A stretch of DNA of 64,000 nt, taken from assembly GCF_040807025.1 (NCBI RefSeq), contig NC_090982.1, forward strand, positions 78,161,931 through 78,225,930, given 5' to 3'. Origin of the DNA: Struthio camelus (taxonomy: Eukaryota; Chordata; Aves; Struthioniformes; Struthionidae). Position 1 is the stretch's first letter; each line of letters begins with the position of its first letter. This document shows positions 23,800 through 33,205 of this stretch, in pieces. The position numbers and the translations under genes were made by a program. The notes beneath the pieces are model-generated. The model made no database searches. It was not told the DNA's origin and saw nothing but the letters and a program-made list of their open reading frames with translations.

Positions 23800-26070
23800 T
23801 GCCTAAGACGGCGTAGGCCGGGACCCCAACCCCTGCTGCGGCCACGCAGCCCCCATCGCGGAAAGGTAACACAACCCCCTCGGCCCCGTGCCGGCGCGCC
23901 GACGGACAGACAGCGGCTGCCGCCGGACGGCCGGTGCCCAGGCGCAGCCCGGGCAGCCGCAGCCTCTCCCCATCGCTGCACCGCCGGCGGCGGCGGTGGC
24001 GGGAGAGGAGCGCAGCTGCAGCACGGGCCGGCGGGGGGTCAACGGGGGCGAGCCGGGAGCTCAGCCGCCCGGCCGGACTCCCGCCTGCCACGGCGGCAGT
24101 TAACGAAGCGATGAGCCTTCCCGGCTGCCCCCGGCCCCCCCTGCCAGGCTGCCCCGGCAGTTAAAAAAAGGTCACGGCGCTCGGTTCCCAGCCAGGGCTG
24201 CGCTCCTGGTACGGCTCGGCCAGGTAGCAATTAACTCGCCAACAGGGCGCTGCGCAGCCGGGCCTGAAGCCCAGATGGCCTTTGAAAAGGGAAAGCTGGG
24301 GGGGGGGAACCAACCCCCCCTTCAAACCCCTTCATCCCGCAGCAGCTGCGCCGGAGGCTGGCGTGTGTTTGAAGGAGGCGGGGGGGGGGGGAGCAAAGGG
24401 GGATCGGATGCCTCTGCATCCCACATGAAAATGTGCTTGCCGGCTCCCCCGCCGCTGCGGCTCTGCTTTCCATTCCTCGACACCTCCCGCTCCCCGTCCC
24501 GGCTCCCAGCACGGAGCGGGGGGACGAAGACACACGTTGCTGCTGGCAAACCAGCCGTGCAATTGCCCCGTGTGGGCGTCTGTGCCACGGCCAGGAGCAT
24601 CCCCCCCACCTCGGCCGGCACCGCGACCTGCCGGGCTGTGCCTGAGCATCACCTTCCCCTGGCCTGGAGCTGCGGCGGCCGCGGAGCAGCTGCGGCAAAC
24701 GGTCCCCACCGAGAGGCCGTTGGGCCCGGAGCGGATACCGATGTGCACCGACAGCTTCCCGGTCCTAACATCCAGCCTAAGTATTCCCCCTCCTCCCTGC
24801 AAAGAAAGCCAACCGCTTACCACCCGAGGGCAAACCGCGTTGCTACCGTTTCCATCCCCAACCGTGCTCCTTCCTTTGGTTTTCCCGTGTGTCCCTTGGT
24901 TCCCACAGGTGCCCCTTAGAAGGACCCAGATCGGGGGACAGCCGGGTTTCAAGTTAGTAGAGAAATTAATCTTTCCTGCAGAAGCCAAACACCTTTCTGG
25001 AGAGGAGGGAGCACAAGCACAGCGCAAAGCCCTTCCTCCTCGGCACCGCTGCTCACGGTCCCGTGATGGGGACACCTCCAGCCGGCACTGGGGCTCCGCA
25101 CCAGGGAAGGCGCCCGCTGTGGGGTGAATCCCACCGTAGGAAAACCAGGCGGTGGCAGACACCAGGGTACCTCTTTGGCTTTCCCTTTGCACCCCTTCAT
25201 CTAAAAGGACCTCTGCCTGCTGCGGTTCCCGTGCGCGTGCTTCGAAGCATGTGCCCTCCAGCAACGCCAGCGCCAGCGCCAGCAATCTGCGACCGCTGTC
25301 CCCGAAAGCGAGCAGGGGAAACGCGGAGGGAAAGCCCTCGTGCATGTCTCACGGAGGGACGCGAAGGAGCTCCCGCCGCGGTGGCCGCGCGGCCGCTCTC
25401 CCCCTCCTCCGCATGCTCCCCAGAAGCGGCGGGATGGTTCCCGGGTGTCCTTGGTCATGACTGCTGCTTGAGCGCAGGCATCCGCCGGAGGAAATGGGAA
25501 CCAGGAGGGGGACGGGGCTCCTGCAGGCGGCTGCAGTCATGCAGCCTGGTTTCAGATGCTTTCAGCCTCCGCGATCCTAGGGGGGAAGCGGCTCGCAGCA
25601 GGCTTCGACCTGCCCTGGGGAAGGAGCCCAGCGAGGGCGAGCGCCGAGCTGCAGTCCCTGCGGTCTCCCCTGGAAAGGCTGCTGCGCTCGGCTGCTGCTG
25701 CTCAGCCACAGCTATCGGCCTGGGAGGAAAAGTTATTTCAAGGCTCTTCAGCAGCCTGGGTTATATCACACTCGATGAGGCTGAACGGCTCCCTTCTGGC
25801 TTAAAAATAAAGAGCCTCTCTGAAAGCGGAGCTGTAATCTCGCTAATAATCAGACTCCTTCTCCGGATGCGCCTTGCCCTCCTGCCGAGTGACAACTCCT
25901 GCTGCCGCGGGGAGGCTGAGAGCTGGGACGCTCGGGGCCGCCGCCGCCTGTCCAGCCCGGCCGGGGACAGACCTCCGAGGCAGCGCAGGGCGCTGGCTGC
26001 CGATGCGTTTGCCACGCAGCAGCCCCCACCACGGCTGCTTCTGCTGGGGCTGATCCAGCGGTAGGAAGGT
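23800..26070. other. Large intronic CpG-rich island
   Basis: CpG is frequent from about 23800 to 24260 and again from about 24480 to 26070. Examples are CCGCCGGCGGCGGCGG near 23982 and GCCGCCGCCGCC near 25937. Two long overlapping frames occur here: 24332-25345 minus (337 codons) and 25063-26064 plus (333 codons). They overlap antisense, have low-complexity composition and match no family I know. The island could be an alternative CNTFR promoter, the promoter of an unannotated lncRNA, or a constitutive avian GC-rich island. Boundaries are by eye. Confidence 0.5.
25725..25862. promoter_or_regulatory. AT-rich block inside the CpG island, candidate enhancer core
   Basis: A sharply AT-richer segment contains GTTATATCACACTCGATGAG, TTAAAAATAAAGAG (MEF2-like) and GTAATCTCGCTAATAATCAG, within otherwise CpG-rich DNA. 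No repeat family or coding frame was recognised. Such embedded islands are often conserved regulatory elements, but that is inference here. Confidence 0.3.
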
Positions 26071-26319
26071 TGCAGAAAGCAAACCAAGGCTGCTGCCTCC
26101 TTGGCGCTATTTCTCACGGGGGGACTAGACCGGGCAGGGAAGGCGCTGCCTGGCGAACGAACAGGGAGGCAGCGGCACCGTGCACTTCCCCGGGATGCAG
26201 GCAGCTGTGTGCATAGCAGACGGATGCACTGAGTGTGTAGGCACCGTAGGGCACGGGGGAGCGGGTGCGCACGTGCCTGACATTTGCTGTGCGCAAGCAG
26301 GGGAAAGCTCGTCTTGCAT

Positions 26320-26395
26320 GTGTAATCGTGTGTGTGTGTGCAGCTGTGTGAGCGCACAAGTGTGTGCACACACGCGTGCGTGTGCCGGTGTGCTC
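26320..26395. repeat. Interrupted TG microsatellite
   Basis: Alternating TG/CA dinucleotides with interruptions (TGTGTGTGTGTGCAGCTGTG, then CACACACGCGTGCGTGTG). Alternating purine-pyrimidine sequence of this kind can adopt Z-DNA. Its position, deep in an intron, suggests no role. Confidence 0.8.
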
Positions 26396-28894
26396 TACTC
26401 TTCGGTGGTACTCCTGCCCTCAGGGCTGCCTTTGGGGGCCTGATCCTGCCAGGTGCTCACTAATTCACAGCAGCTAGCAGTTCGTGCAGGAGCTGAGAGA
26501 GCCCAAGCACTGTCTGCAGCTAATTGAGCAGAGCTGGGGGACAGAAAAAGTGATTTCCGAGTGTTTCCCACCTCCATCCTCCTCCGAGGCACTCTGCATG
26601 GGCCCTGCCTGTTCCACAATGAGCTGCGAGTGACATTACTACAACCTCAACATTTTGCTCCCTCCTATTAATTCTTTTCTTTTTTTTTTTTCTTTTTAAT
26701 CACTGCCTTTGCAGCCAGGAGGGGAAGGGAGAGAAGTGCTGCAATAAAAGCTATCAGGCGTGAAGCTGTAACCGAACTCGGTCAGGGTGACCTCCCCGCA
26801 AAGGTTGCCTTGCACGGAGCACAAGCGCAGGCAGAGCGGCAGAGGCCCGGGGTATGCAGATGGGCACTAAGCAGTGTGTCGCAAAGTGACATTGCCACCA
26901 CACCGGCGGAGATGGAGCTGCGTCAGGCTGTTGCACTGATTGCCTTTCCTGGCTCCATCCCTCCCGCTGCCCCATCACTGATGGAGATGCGCAGGATACG
27001 CATTAGCACACCCTTTCAGGACATTTCAGCCTGCCCTGAAATAGGAGTTTTCAGAGACAGCCTGAAAGATTCACCTCTTTGCCTCGGGAGAGGATGCGAC
27101 GGGTGACTCCCAAGAGGCAACCCTACAGCCGCCCTGGCCGTCGCCCCAGCCGCGATCACAGGCAATAGGACACATGAGTCATGGTGGCCAGTCGAGAGCA
27201 TCATCTCCTCTTCTCACTTGGGAACCAACAAACAAAACTACTAAATCTTTGGCATCTCAGCCGTGTCTCAAAACGCACCTCGTGCTCAGCAGTGGGGCCA
27301 CCACGGCAGCAGACAGCCCTCTGCACGGAGGCCGTGCTCTGAATGCGTGCACGGCATTTCATCCCCGCGCATGGGGCTCCAGGGGCTAGATCCTAGAGTC
27401 ACGGCGTTACGTGAGCTTCTTGCTTTTGCTGAAGAAGGATGTTCCCAGCCTTTAGAAAATGCTCGAGGATGTGGCTCTAATGCTTCCAGAACAGAAAAGG
27501 AAGGAGAGGACCCAACCGCATTATTAGCTTTAAATATCTCATGACCTTTTACTGCAAATCTCAAGATCTGAGGCTCAGCCCACCTCATGGTTCGTTAACA
27601 TTTCATGTTGTCAGCATGGCCAACGGGTTCAATTAGGTTTCGCAACGGCATCTGTAAAGTGCTGGCAATTCACTGGAGCAAATCTGCTCTGGGTCTGGCC
27701 TCCAGCTCAGGCGCTGCTCAAGAAATACCTTCTTAGCTTTGCCGTGTTCCCAGGCCTTGCACTGAGCTTGCCAGGACTCAGCCCAAGCCTCCCACCTATG
27801 TGCCCAGTTGATGTGGCAGGGGCTGGGATTGGGACATAAACTCTGTGTGGCGTTGAGGACAGGGTCCTGACGCAGCAGACAGTGAGGTGCATGAGCACAT
27901 CTGCTGCACAGCTGGTCCTGTGCTCCCTGCAGACCCCCAGGATGGTGTCTGGCTTTGCCTGCTGACGCTGCCCTCTGCCAGGACATGAGCATCCCTGCTG
28001 AGGGCTCCTGCTCTCTGCTGTGAGCACCGGGCGTTACTTCAACTACACCATGTTAGATGTGCTGGGAGAGCTTCTTCCAGCACATCCAGTTTAAGCATCT
28101 GATGTGTCCAGTTTGCAGGGAAGCAGCTATAACGCAGAGGGATGGAGAGGTTCGGGGAGGTGCGCCCTGGTGCATGCACACCCCATTGCACACGGAGGGG
28201 ACCTGCCTGCCTCTCTGCAGACGCTTGCGCTTGCCTTGCTGTGTGCACACAAACGTGCTTGCAGGGATATAATGTGTGTGAGCCCAGAGACTGCTGCTGT
28301 TGTGAGTTAACTGAAGGAGCCTGTAAAACCAGAAACAGGCTATTAGCAATCCATTAGGAAAGGGTATCCAGTTCCAGCCTAGGTAATCCATTAGAGGAAC
28401 ATCTGAGAGCATTAGGAGAGCTCGCTTGGGGCCAGGATGGGGCTATAAAACAGAAGAGGAAACCATGCTAATCTGGCTTGAATTACAAACTTAAAAGCAG
28501 GAGAAAAATAAAGGATACCCTAAACATTTAATGTTTTATATTTAGGAGACAGAACGTGAGATTCTGCCAAAAGGAGAGAATAAAAAACCTGTTTAGGCTA
28601 CAAATATCCCATCTCTTTTCTGGCAGGAAAGAAACTGCCAGTCCCTCTTCCAGAAAGGGAGGAGCGTGACTCTGAAGTTTCTTGGCTCTCTGAAGCCAGT
28701 TCACTATTGAGCAGGGCAGGGGGAGAGTCGGTGGCCACCCGTTGTGACACAAAGTCCAGCCTTGATGCGTTTGCAGCCCGAACGGCTGAGAAACGCCCGT
28801 GCCCGGGTGGGAATGGGGCTGCTGCGAGGTGGCCTGGCTCCCAGCGCAAGGAGCAACCCGCGCGCGCCTGCTCAAGCAGGCGCTCATCGTCTTG

Positions 28895-28950
28895 ACATAA
28901 TAATAATTCCTAGAGCAACAGAATATTAATTCCCAGAGCAAATGACAACA
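28895..28950. promoter_or_regulatory. AT-rich block with duplicated TAATTCC-AGAGCAA motif
   Basis: TAATTCCTAGAGCAA (28904-28918) and TAATTCCCAGAGCAA (28927-28941) differ at one base and are 23 bases apart. An ATAATAATAATT stretch overlaps the first copy. This spacing, about two helical turns, would place both copies on the same face of the DNA. The factor is unknown. It lies at the left edge of a CpG-rich block. Confidence 0.3.
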
Positions 28951-28999
28951 GCAGAGTTGCTAAGTGGCCTGAGCGGAAATGCGCCGCTGAGCAGGGGAA

Positions 29000-30330
29000 A
29001 GGTAGCGCAAGTGGCACGCTGCAGCGCTGCCGGCCAGCTCCAACGCAGCTTTGCTAGCCTGGCCTGCAGTCGCTGCACCTGGCTTAGAGCAGCGCCCCCC
29101 GCTGCGGTCCGGACTGGGGGTCTGCTGTTGGCATCCCCCGGGGCGCCGGTCAGATGCAGCATCTGGAGAAATCCATGCAATGCCAGGCACAGCGTGAGAC
29201 GAGCTGCTCGGGATGGGGGAAGCTCCGTCTCGGGCGCGAGGGGAGATTTCTCCCTGCACAGGAGTGCTTTTGGCCAGGCATGCGCCTGGCTCTCTGCCGC
29301 TCGCCTGGCTCTCTCTGCGGGGGGGAGCGGGTCCGCACTTACGGATAGCTTGTACAGCAGTGGTCTCGATAAGATCCACCGCTCCCGCCACGGACGGCTT
29401 CATCTTCTGGTGCCAAGGCCTGGCATTATTAAAATCCTGAAAGGAAGAGCCTGGGAAAGAGCAGACGCTGATTGAATCAGGCCCTACGGTATTCGACAGC
29501 TCGACATCCATCTGATCCTATTAGTGCTCATTCAGTCCTGTCTGCCGAGGTGCTGTGCATAAATCAGGCCTCGCAACGATAATGGGAGGCGGAGGGGAGC
29601 GAGGGGAATTGCTGCCTCTGCCAAGAACCACCACGTGCGCGCAGGGCCGGCGCGGATATTTGTGGCTGCGGCCAGTCCCCCGTGCCGTCGCGCCGGCTGG
29701 CTCCTGCAGGGATGCTGCAGGATCCCCGCAGGGCCGCGCTTCCGCCTCCCAGGGGCGTGCGATAAGGGCACCCGTGGGAGCCGGCCCGCTCCCGTCTCGG
29801 CGCCAGCCTGGCCACGTGCCCTGCAGGCTGGGCTGCCGCCGCGGGTCCCCTCCTGCCCCCCGGGGCGGTGACCGACGCCAGCCAAGGACGCGAGGATTGC
29901 CAAGAGGAGGAGGCGAAGGGGCTCCGCATGGGGCCCCGGGGGCGCGCGGGCATATGCCGGAGCGTACGGCGGAGGTTCCTCCCGTCCCCGTCGGACGAAC
30001 GCGCTCGGAGGCTGCCGTGGCTGCTAGCAGCCAGGCTGCGTGCAACGCCTTTCCCGTGCCGGGAGCCAGTGGGGGCAGCCGGAGCAGAGCCTCGGGGCGG
30101 CTCGCTGCCCCCCAGGAGACCATGCACCTCCAGGAGAAGTGGGGTGCAGGCACCCACGTCCTCCGCAGAGACACCAAACCCCACCGGCTTAGGCATGCTG
30201 GAGGGTCTTCGGGCAGGCTGAGCCCGGGCAGACGCCGCGGAGCCATGCTCTCCCCTCTCCTGGCTGGCTTCAAGGCAACGGGGACACCCCCATTAGCAAC
30301 GCCAGCTAGCAACGGGTCTAGCAAAGCAGA
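29000..30330. other. CpG-rich island in CNTFR intron
   Basis: CpG-dense DNA with several opposing frames: 267 codons minus at 29521-30324 and 263 codons plus at 29555-30346. They cover the same bases and are Arg/Pro/Gly/Ala-rich, the typical signature of GC-driven spurious frames. There is no recognisable protein. It may be a promoter-like island; boundaries are approximate. Confidence 0.45.
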
Positions 30331-30499
30331 GCTCAGGGTGGCTTAGGCACGCTTCCAGGGCACCAGGGCGCCCATGTTTGGGTGCAAACCCCTGCATTTG
30401 GGGGGTGCCGTGCTGGGCTAACTGGGGCTGTGGCTTAGCATGTGCAGGGGGGCCAGGGTCAGAGCAGTTCTGGCCGCTGCGGCGCTACCATCCCCTGGC

Positions 30500-30602
30500 A
30501 TTCGAGAGCTGATTGAATTAGGCTTTGCAAATAATTCATCTGATGAATAGTGGCAGTTTTCTTCAAATCATCCACAAATCAGATTTTTCATTACCCAGTC
30601 GG
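30500..30602. promoter_or_regulatory. Candidate POU/homeodomain regulatory block
   Basis: GCTGATTGAATTAGGC (30508-30523) is followed by TTTGCAAATAATTCATC, an octamer-like POU site joined to an AT-rich half site. A 15-base palindrome with arms ATTCATC and GATGAAT sits at 30534-30548. CTTCAAATCATCC and ATTTTTCATTACC follow. A near copy of the first motif lies 1.05 kb away at 29467-29482. No coding potential. Function is inferred from motif density. Confidence 0.3.
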
Positions 30603-32039
30603 CGGGGGTAGAGAGTCAGAAAACAAGGCTGGTACCTCGTTCACTGAATGTTTGCACCCGCTTGCCGAACAAATTATTCCCCAAACACTCTTCGCCCTCA
30701 GCTAGTGACCAGGGATGTATCTCTTACAACGGGCTAGCGACAAATAAGTGGTGCCCGGGAGCGCTGTCTCCTCCCGGGATGCTGAGAGAGAAGCATTGGC
30801 CAGGTCTTAGAGGAGTACACCAGCTCGGGGCATCTTTAAATAGCAGAAACCTAGTTTTGACTACCCTGAAATTGCCTTTTCCAGCCAGAGTCTCCTTGCT
30901 GCAGGTGTCTGCCGCACCTCCACGTCTCCGGAGAAGTTCACCGGCCCTGAACACGGCGCCGTGTGCCCTGTGCGCGCCGCGGGCAGGGCTGGACGCACGC
31001 CACGGCTCTCCCCAGTGCTTTGCCAAGCGCCAGCCGCCCCGTCGCGTCACCTCCGCCCGGAGCGTACATGCCACCTTCCCTTATCGCCGGACTCAAAGCG
31101 CAAAACGCCCGTCGCTGCCCGCGCGGGACGGCCGGCGGAGCGGCGACGGCGTCCCCTCTGAGGCCTCGCACAGCTCGGCACGGGGAACGCAAGCCCCTCC
31201 ACTGCACCTACTGCCGGGGGGCTGGACGTGCCCGAGGAGCCAAGACAAGAGACATCTTATCGACAGCACTGGCGCCGGGATCAGGTCGTGGTAGAGAAGT
31301 GGTGAAAACATGGATGTTTTCCCCAATTGTTTCAAAAACGGACAGGACTGACGTTGCATTGCACGCTTCCCTCTCCTTTTTTGTAATTTAGTTTCACGTT
31401 TTGAATATTTTTTCCCCACCCAGAGGAAAAAAAAGGATCCAAAGCAAACTCAGTCTCTGTTTTTCTAAACTTCAGGGGTGTTTCACGGCCCCCTATGGCG
31501 CCCGCTCTGCCGTTTGCTGGGGGGAAAAGAAGAGCAAGTGGGAAAAACCTCTTCTCACCCTTGTCTGACTTTCCACACCTTCAGCAAAACGCTTCAGTCT
31601 GAAACAAGATAGACATTGCTACCTCATCGGAAAAGACAGAAAGAGAAAAAGCCTCCCAGCCGGCGACGTCCTAAAGGGACACGAACGTGAAGCGAAGCCT
31701 CTCATTCCCTTTTTGAATCATTTTTCTCCCCAAGACGAGCTGGCTGGCAGGAAACACGCCGCTCGGCTCCGCCGTGCAGGCGAGTCCCCAGGCACCGACC
31801 GGGCGCTGGCCCCTATTTGTCTTATTTTGGGGCAAACCCCCTCATCAAACAAGCCGCCACCGCGCTTGCCGAATCGGCTTTCCGCTGGCCCGTCTCCGTG
31901 GGACGGGGACGAGCCGCGCCAGCACCTCTCACGGAGCGGCAGACTGCCTCCCTCCGCAAGCGGGGCGCGCAAGCATCGCAAAATAAAGCCCGTTCGTTAT
32001 CTTCCCGCAGCTAACAAATGAATTCTGTCCTCCGGGCTG

Positions 32040-32310
32040 CCAAGAATTTCACTGACAAATTTTTTTCTTTTTTTTTTTTAAAAGAAACAAGAAATAAAAG
32101 TAAGAAATACGATAACATCAAGGCAATCGCTCTGTTACTGACTACGCTCTGAGTTACGGCACACGGTATTTTATCTTCAGTTCAAAATCGAAATGTGGCA
32201 GAGGCGCATTTAAATGCGGTGACATTTATACTTTAAATGCCTTTTACATCTCGTTGGCAGGTTTTATATAGAACATATGTATGGAAAATAGTTACAGGCC
32301 GTGTATTAAA
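32040..32310. promoter_or_regulatory. AT-rich intronic block next to a CNTFR exon, candidate CNE
   Basis: About 270 AT-rich bases lie roughly 200 bases past the donor of the 32519-32682 exon. They include a T-rich tract (32060-32080), AAGAAACAAGAAATAAAAG, CGATAACATCAAGG, GCATTTAAATGCGG (containing the palindrome GCATTTAAATGC) and GGTTTTATATAGAAC. This could be a regulatory or splicing-related element. There is no coding signal. Confidence 0.3.
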
Positions 32311-32518
32311 ATGCAGAGAAGGGGAGAGCGTGCAGAGCCATTCGAAGGCAGAATGAGACTTGAAAGAAAGAAAAGGCAGGAGGGAGAGAAGGGAGGATAG
32401 AAGGAGGACGAGAAGAAAAGACTGTCTGCCCTTGCTCGTGCAGAGGCAGAGGCAGGTTTCTGAGCGTTGCCCGGGCAGTAAACCCCTTTTTCCCCCCACC
32501 CCGCCGCCTCTGACTTAC

Positions 32519-32682
32519 GTGTTGCCACTGGTCCAGGATGAGGGGCCGATACCGCAGGAAAAACTTCAGCGGGAAGGACTCGGGGTCGGGCCAGGAAGAG
32601 GGGTTTTGCCACGCCACTTCCAGCCTCCGAGGGTTATTGGGCACGGGCTTGGCCACCACGTTCTCCGGAGGGTCTGGCTTGA
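32519..32682 (-). CDS. CNTFR: CNTFR exon encoding the first half of the second FNIII domain
   Basis: The exon begins with two bases (TC) that complete a Val codon and then encodes 54 residues, ending at phase 0 (CAA CAC|GTAAGT). The acceptor is TTTCCTTCCAG. The product includes KPDPPENVVAKPVP, NPRRLEVAWQNP and KFFLRYRPLILDQWQH, which are characteristic CNTFR sequences from the membrane-proximal fibronectin-III domain (D3). D3 contributes to the ligand-binding interface together with D2. The exon continues in frame with the WSXWS exon 15.3 kb away. No frameshift or premature stop is present. Confidence 0.97.
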
Positions 32683-33104
32683 CTGGAAGGAAAGAAGAAG
32701 GCTGTTAAGAGAAACCTCAGCACGTCTCACCCTGCCTCGCGCCCCTCCGCAAAGCAGGGGGGCCGTTCGGCTGCAGCCGGATGAGCCGGTCCCCACGAGC
32801 CACCGAAAGGCTGGCTCCTCCAGCACGGCGTTTCCCCCGGGGCTCCGGGCTGCCGGGGACCAGGCTGCTGTGTGTTTTACACAGCAAAGAGGCAGAAGGC
32901 GTTTTCCCAAACTGATGGGATGCAACAACTATTGCAGCGAGGAGGGGGAGAGAGAGAGAGGTGGGCAGGTGCCAGGTCTGCGCAGGTGTCGTGCATCAGG
33001 GCTGAGCAACCTGCGACCACGACCCACGAGCCACAGAAAGTTGCTGTGGTCGTCTTCAACCCCAGGTCTCTCTCACCCTGCTCTGCTTTTGGGGCATGGG
33101 GACA

Positions 33105-33205
33105 TTTTCCCACTGCGCTGCAAGTATTGCAAGGAAACATTAATTGGCTCCTAGCTATGCAAAGCGCTTTGAAGCGACGGCTGTTTTAAAGTGCTGGGAG
33201 CCTGT
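33105..33205 (-). repeat. Possible ancient SINE/LINE tail (antisense)
   Basis: CTATGCAAAGCGCTTTGAAG followed by GTTTTAAAGTGCTGGGAG resembles the antisense form of a very old vertebrate repeat tail, recognised by aaagcgctttga and aaaggtgct. The copy is short and diverged, and family assignment is uncertain. Confidence 0.35.

Larger units (their letters stand above)
17240..32518 (-). other. CNTFR intron (15.3 kb) with CpG-rich islands
   Basis: Bounded by the donor CAACAC|GTAAGT at 32519/32518 and the acceptor CCCCACAG| at 17240. No additional CNTFR exon is needed, because the frames join directly. It holds CpG-rich blocks (about 23.8-26.1, 29.0-30.3 and 30.9-31.3 kb), a TG repeat at 26.3 kb, a 16-base-period direct repeat of TACTCTCTTAAG at 20501-20528, and a weak MIR-like scrap (GGGAAACTGAGGCAC) near 20900. 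Several AT-rich candidate regulatory blocks lie near 25.8, 28.9, 30.5 and 32.1 kb. Long open frames in the islands overlap each other on opposite strands and have no domain. Confidence 0.85.

Noticed and set aside
24332..25345. 337-codon minus-strand frame in the intronic CpG island
   Set aside because: It overlaps a 333-codon plus-strand frame (25063-26064), is rich in Arg/Gly/Pro/Ala, has no recognisable domain, and lies in DNA where GC bias removes stop codons.
25063..26064. 333-codon plus-strand frame
   Set aside because: Same CpG island and same compositional bias; no motif or family match. It also runs through an AT-rich candidate regulatory block without codon-like structure.
29521..30346. 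Pair of opposing frames of about 265 codons
   Set aside because: They cover the same bases on opposite strands inside a CpG-rich block; neither has a recognisable product.
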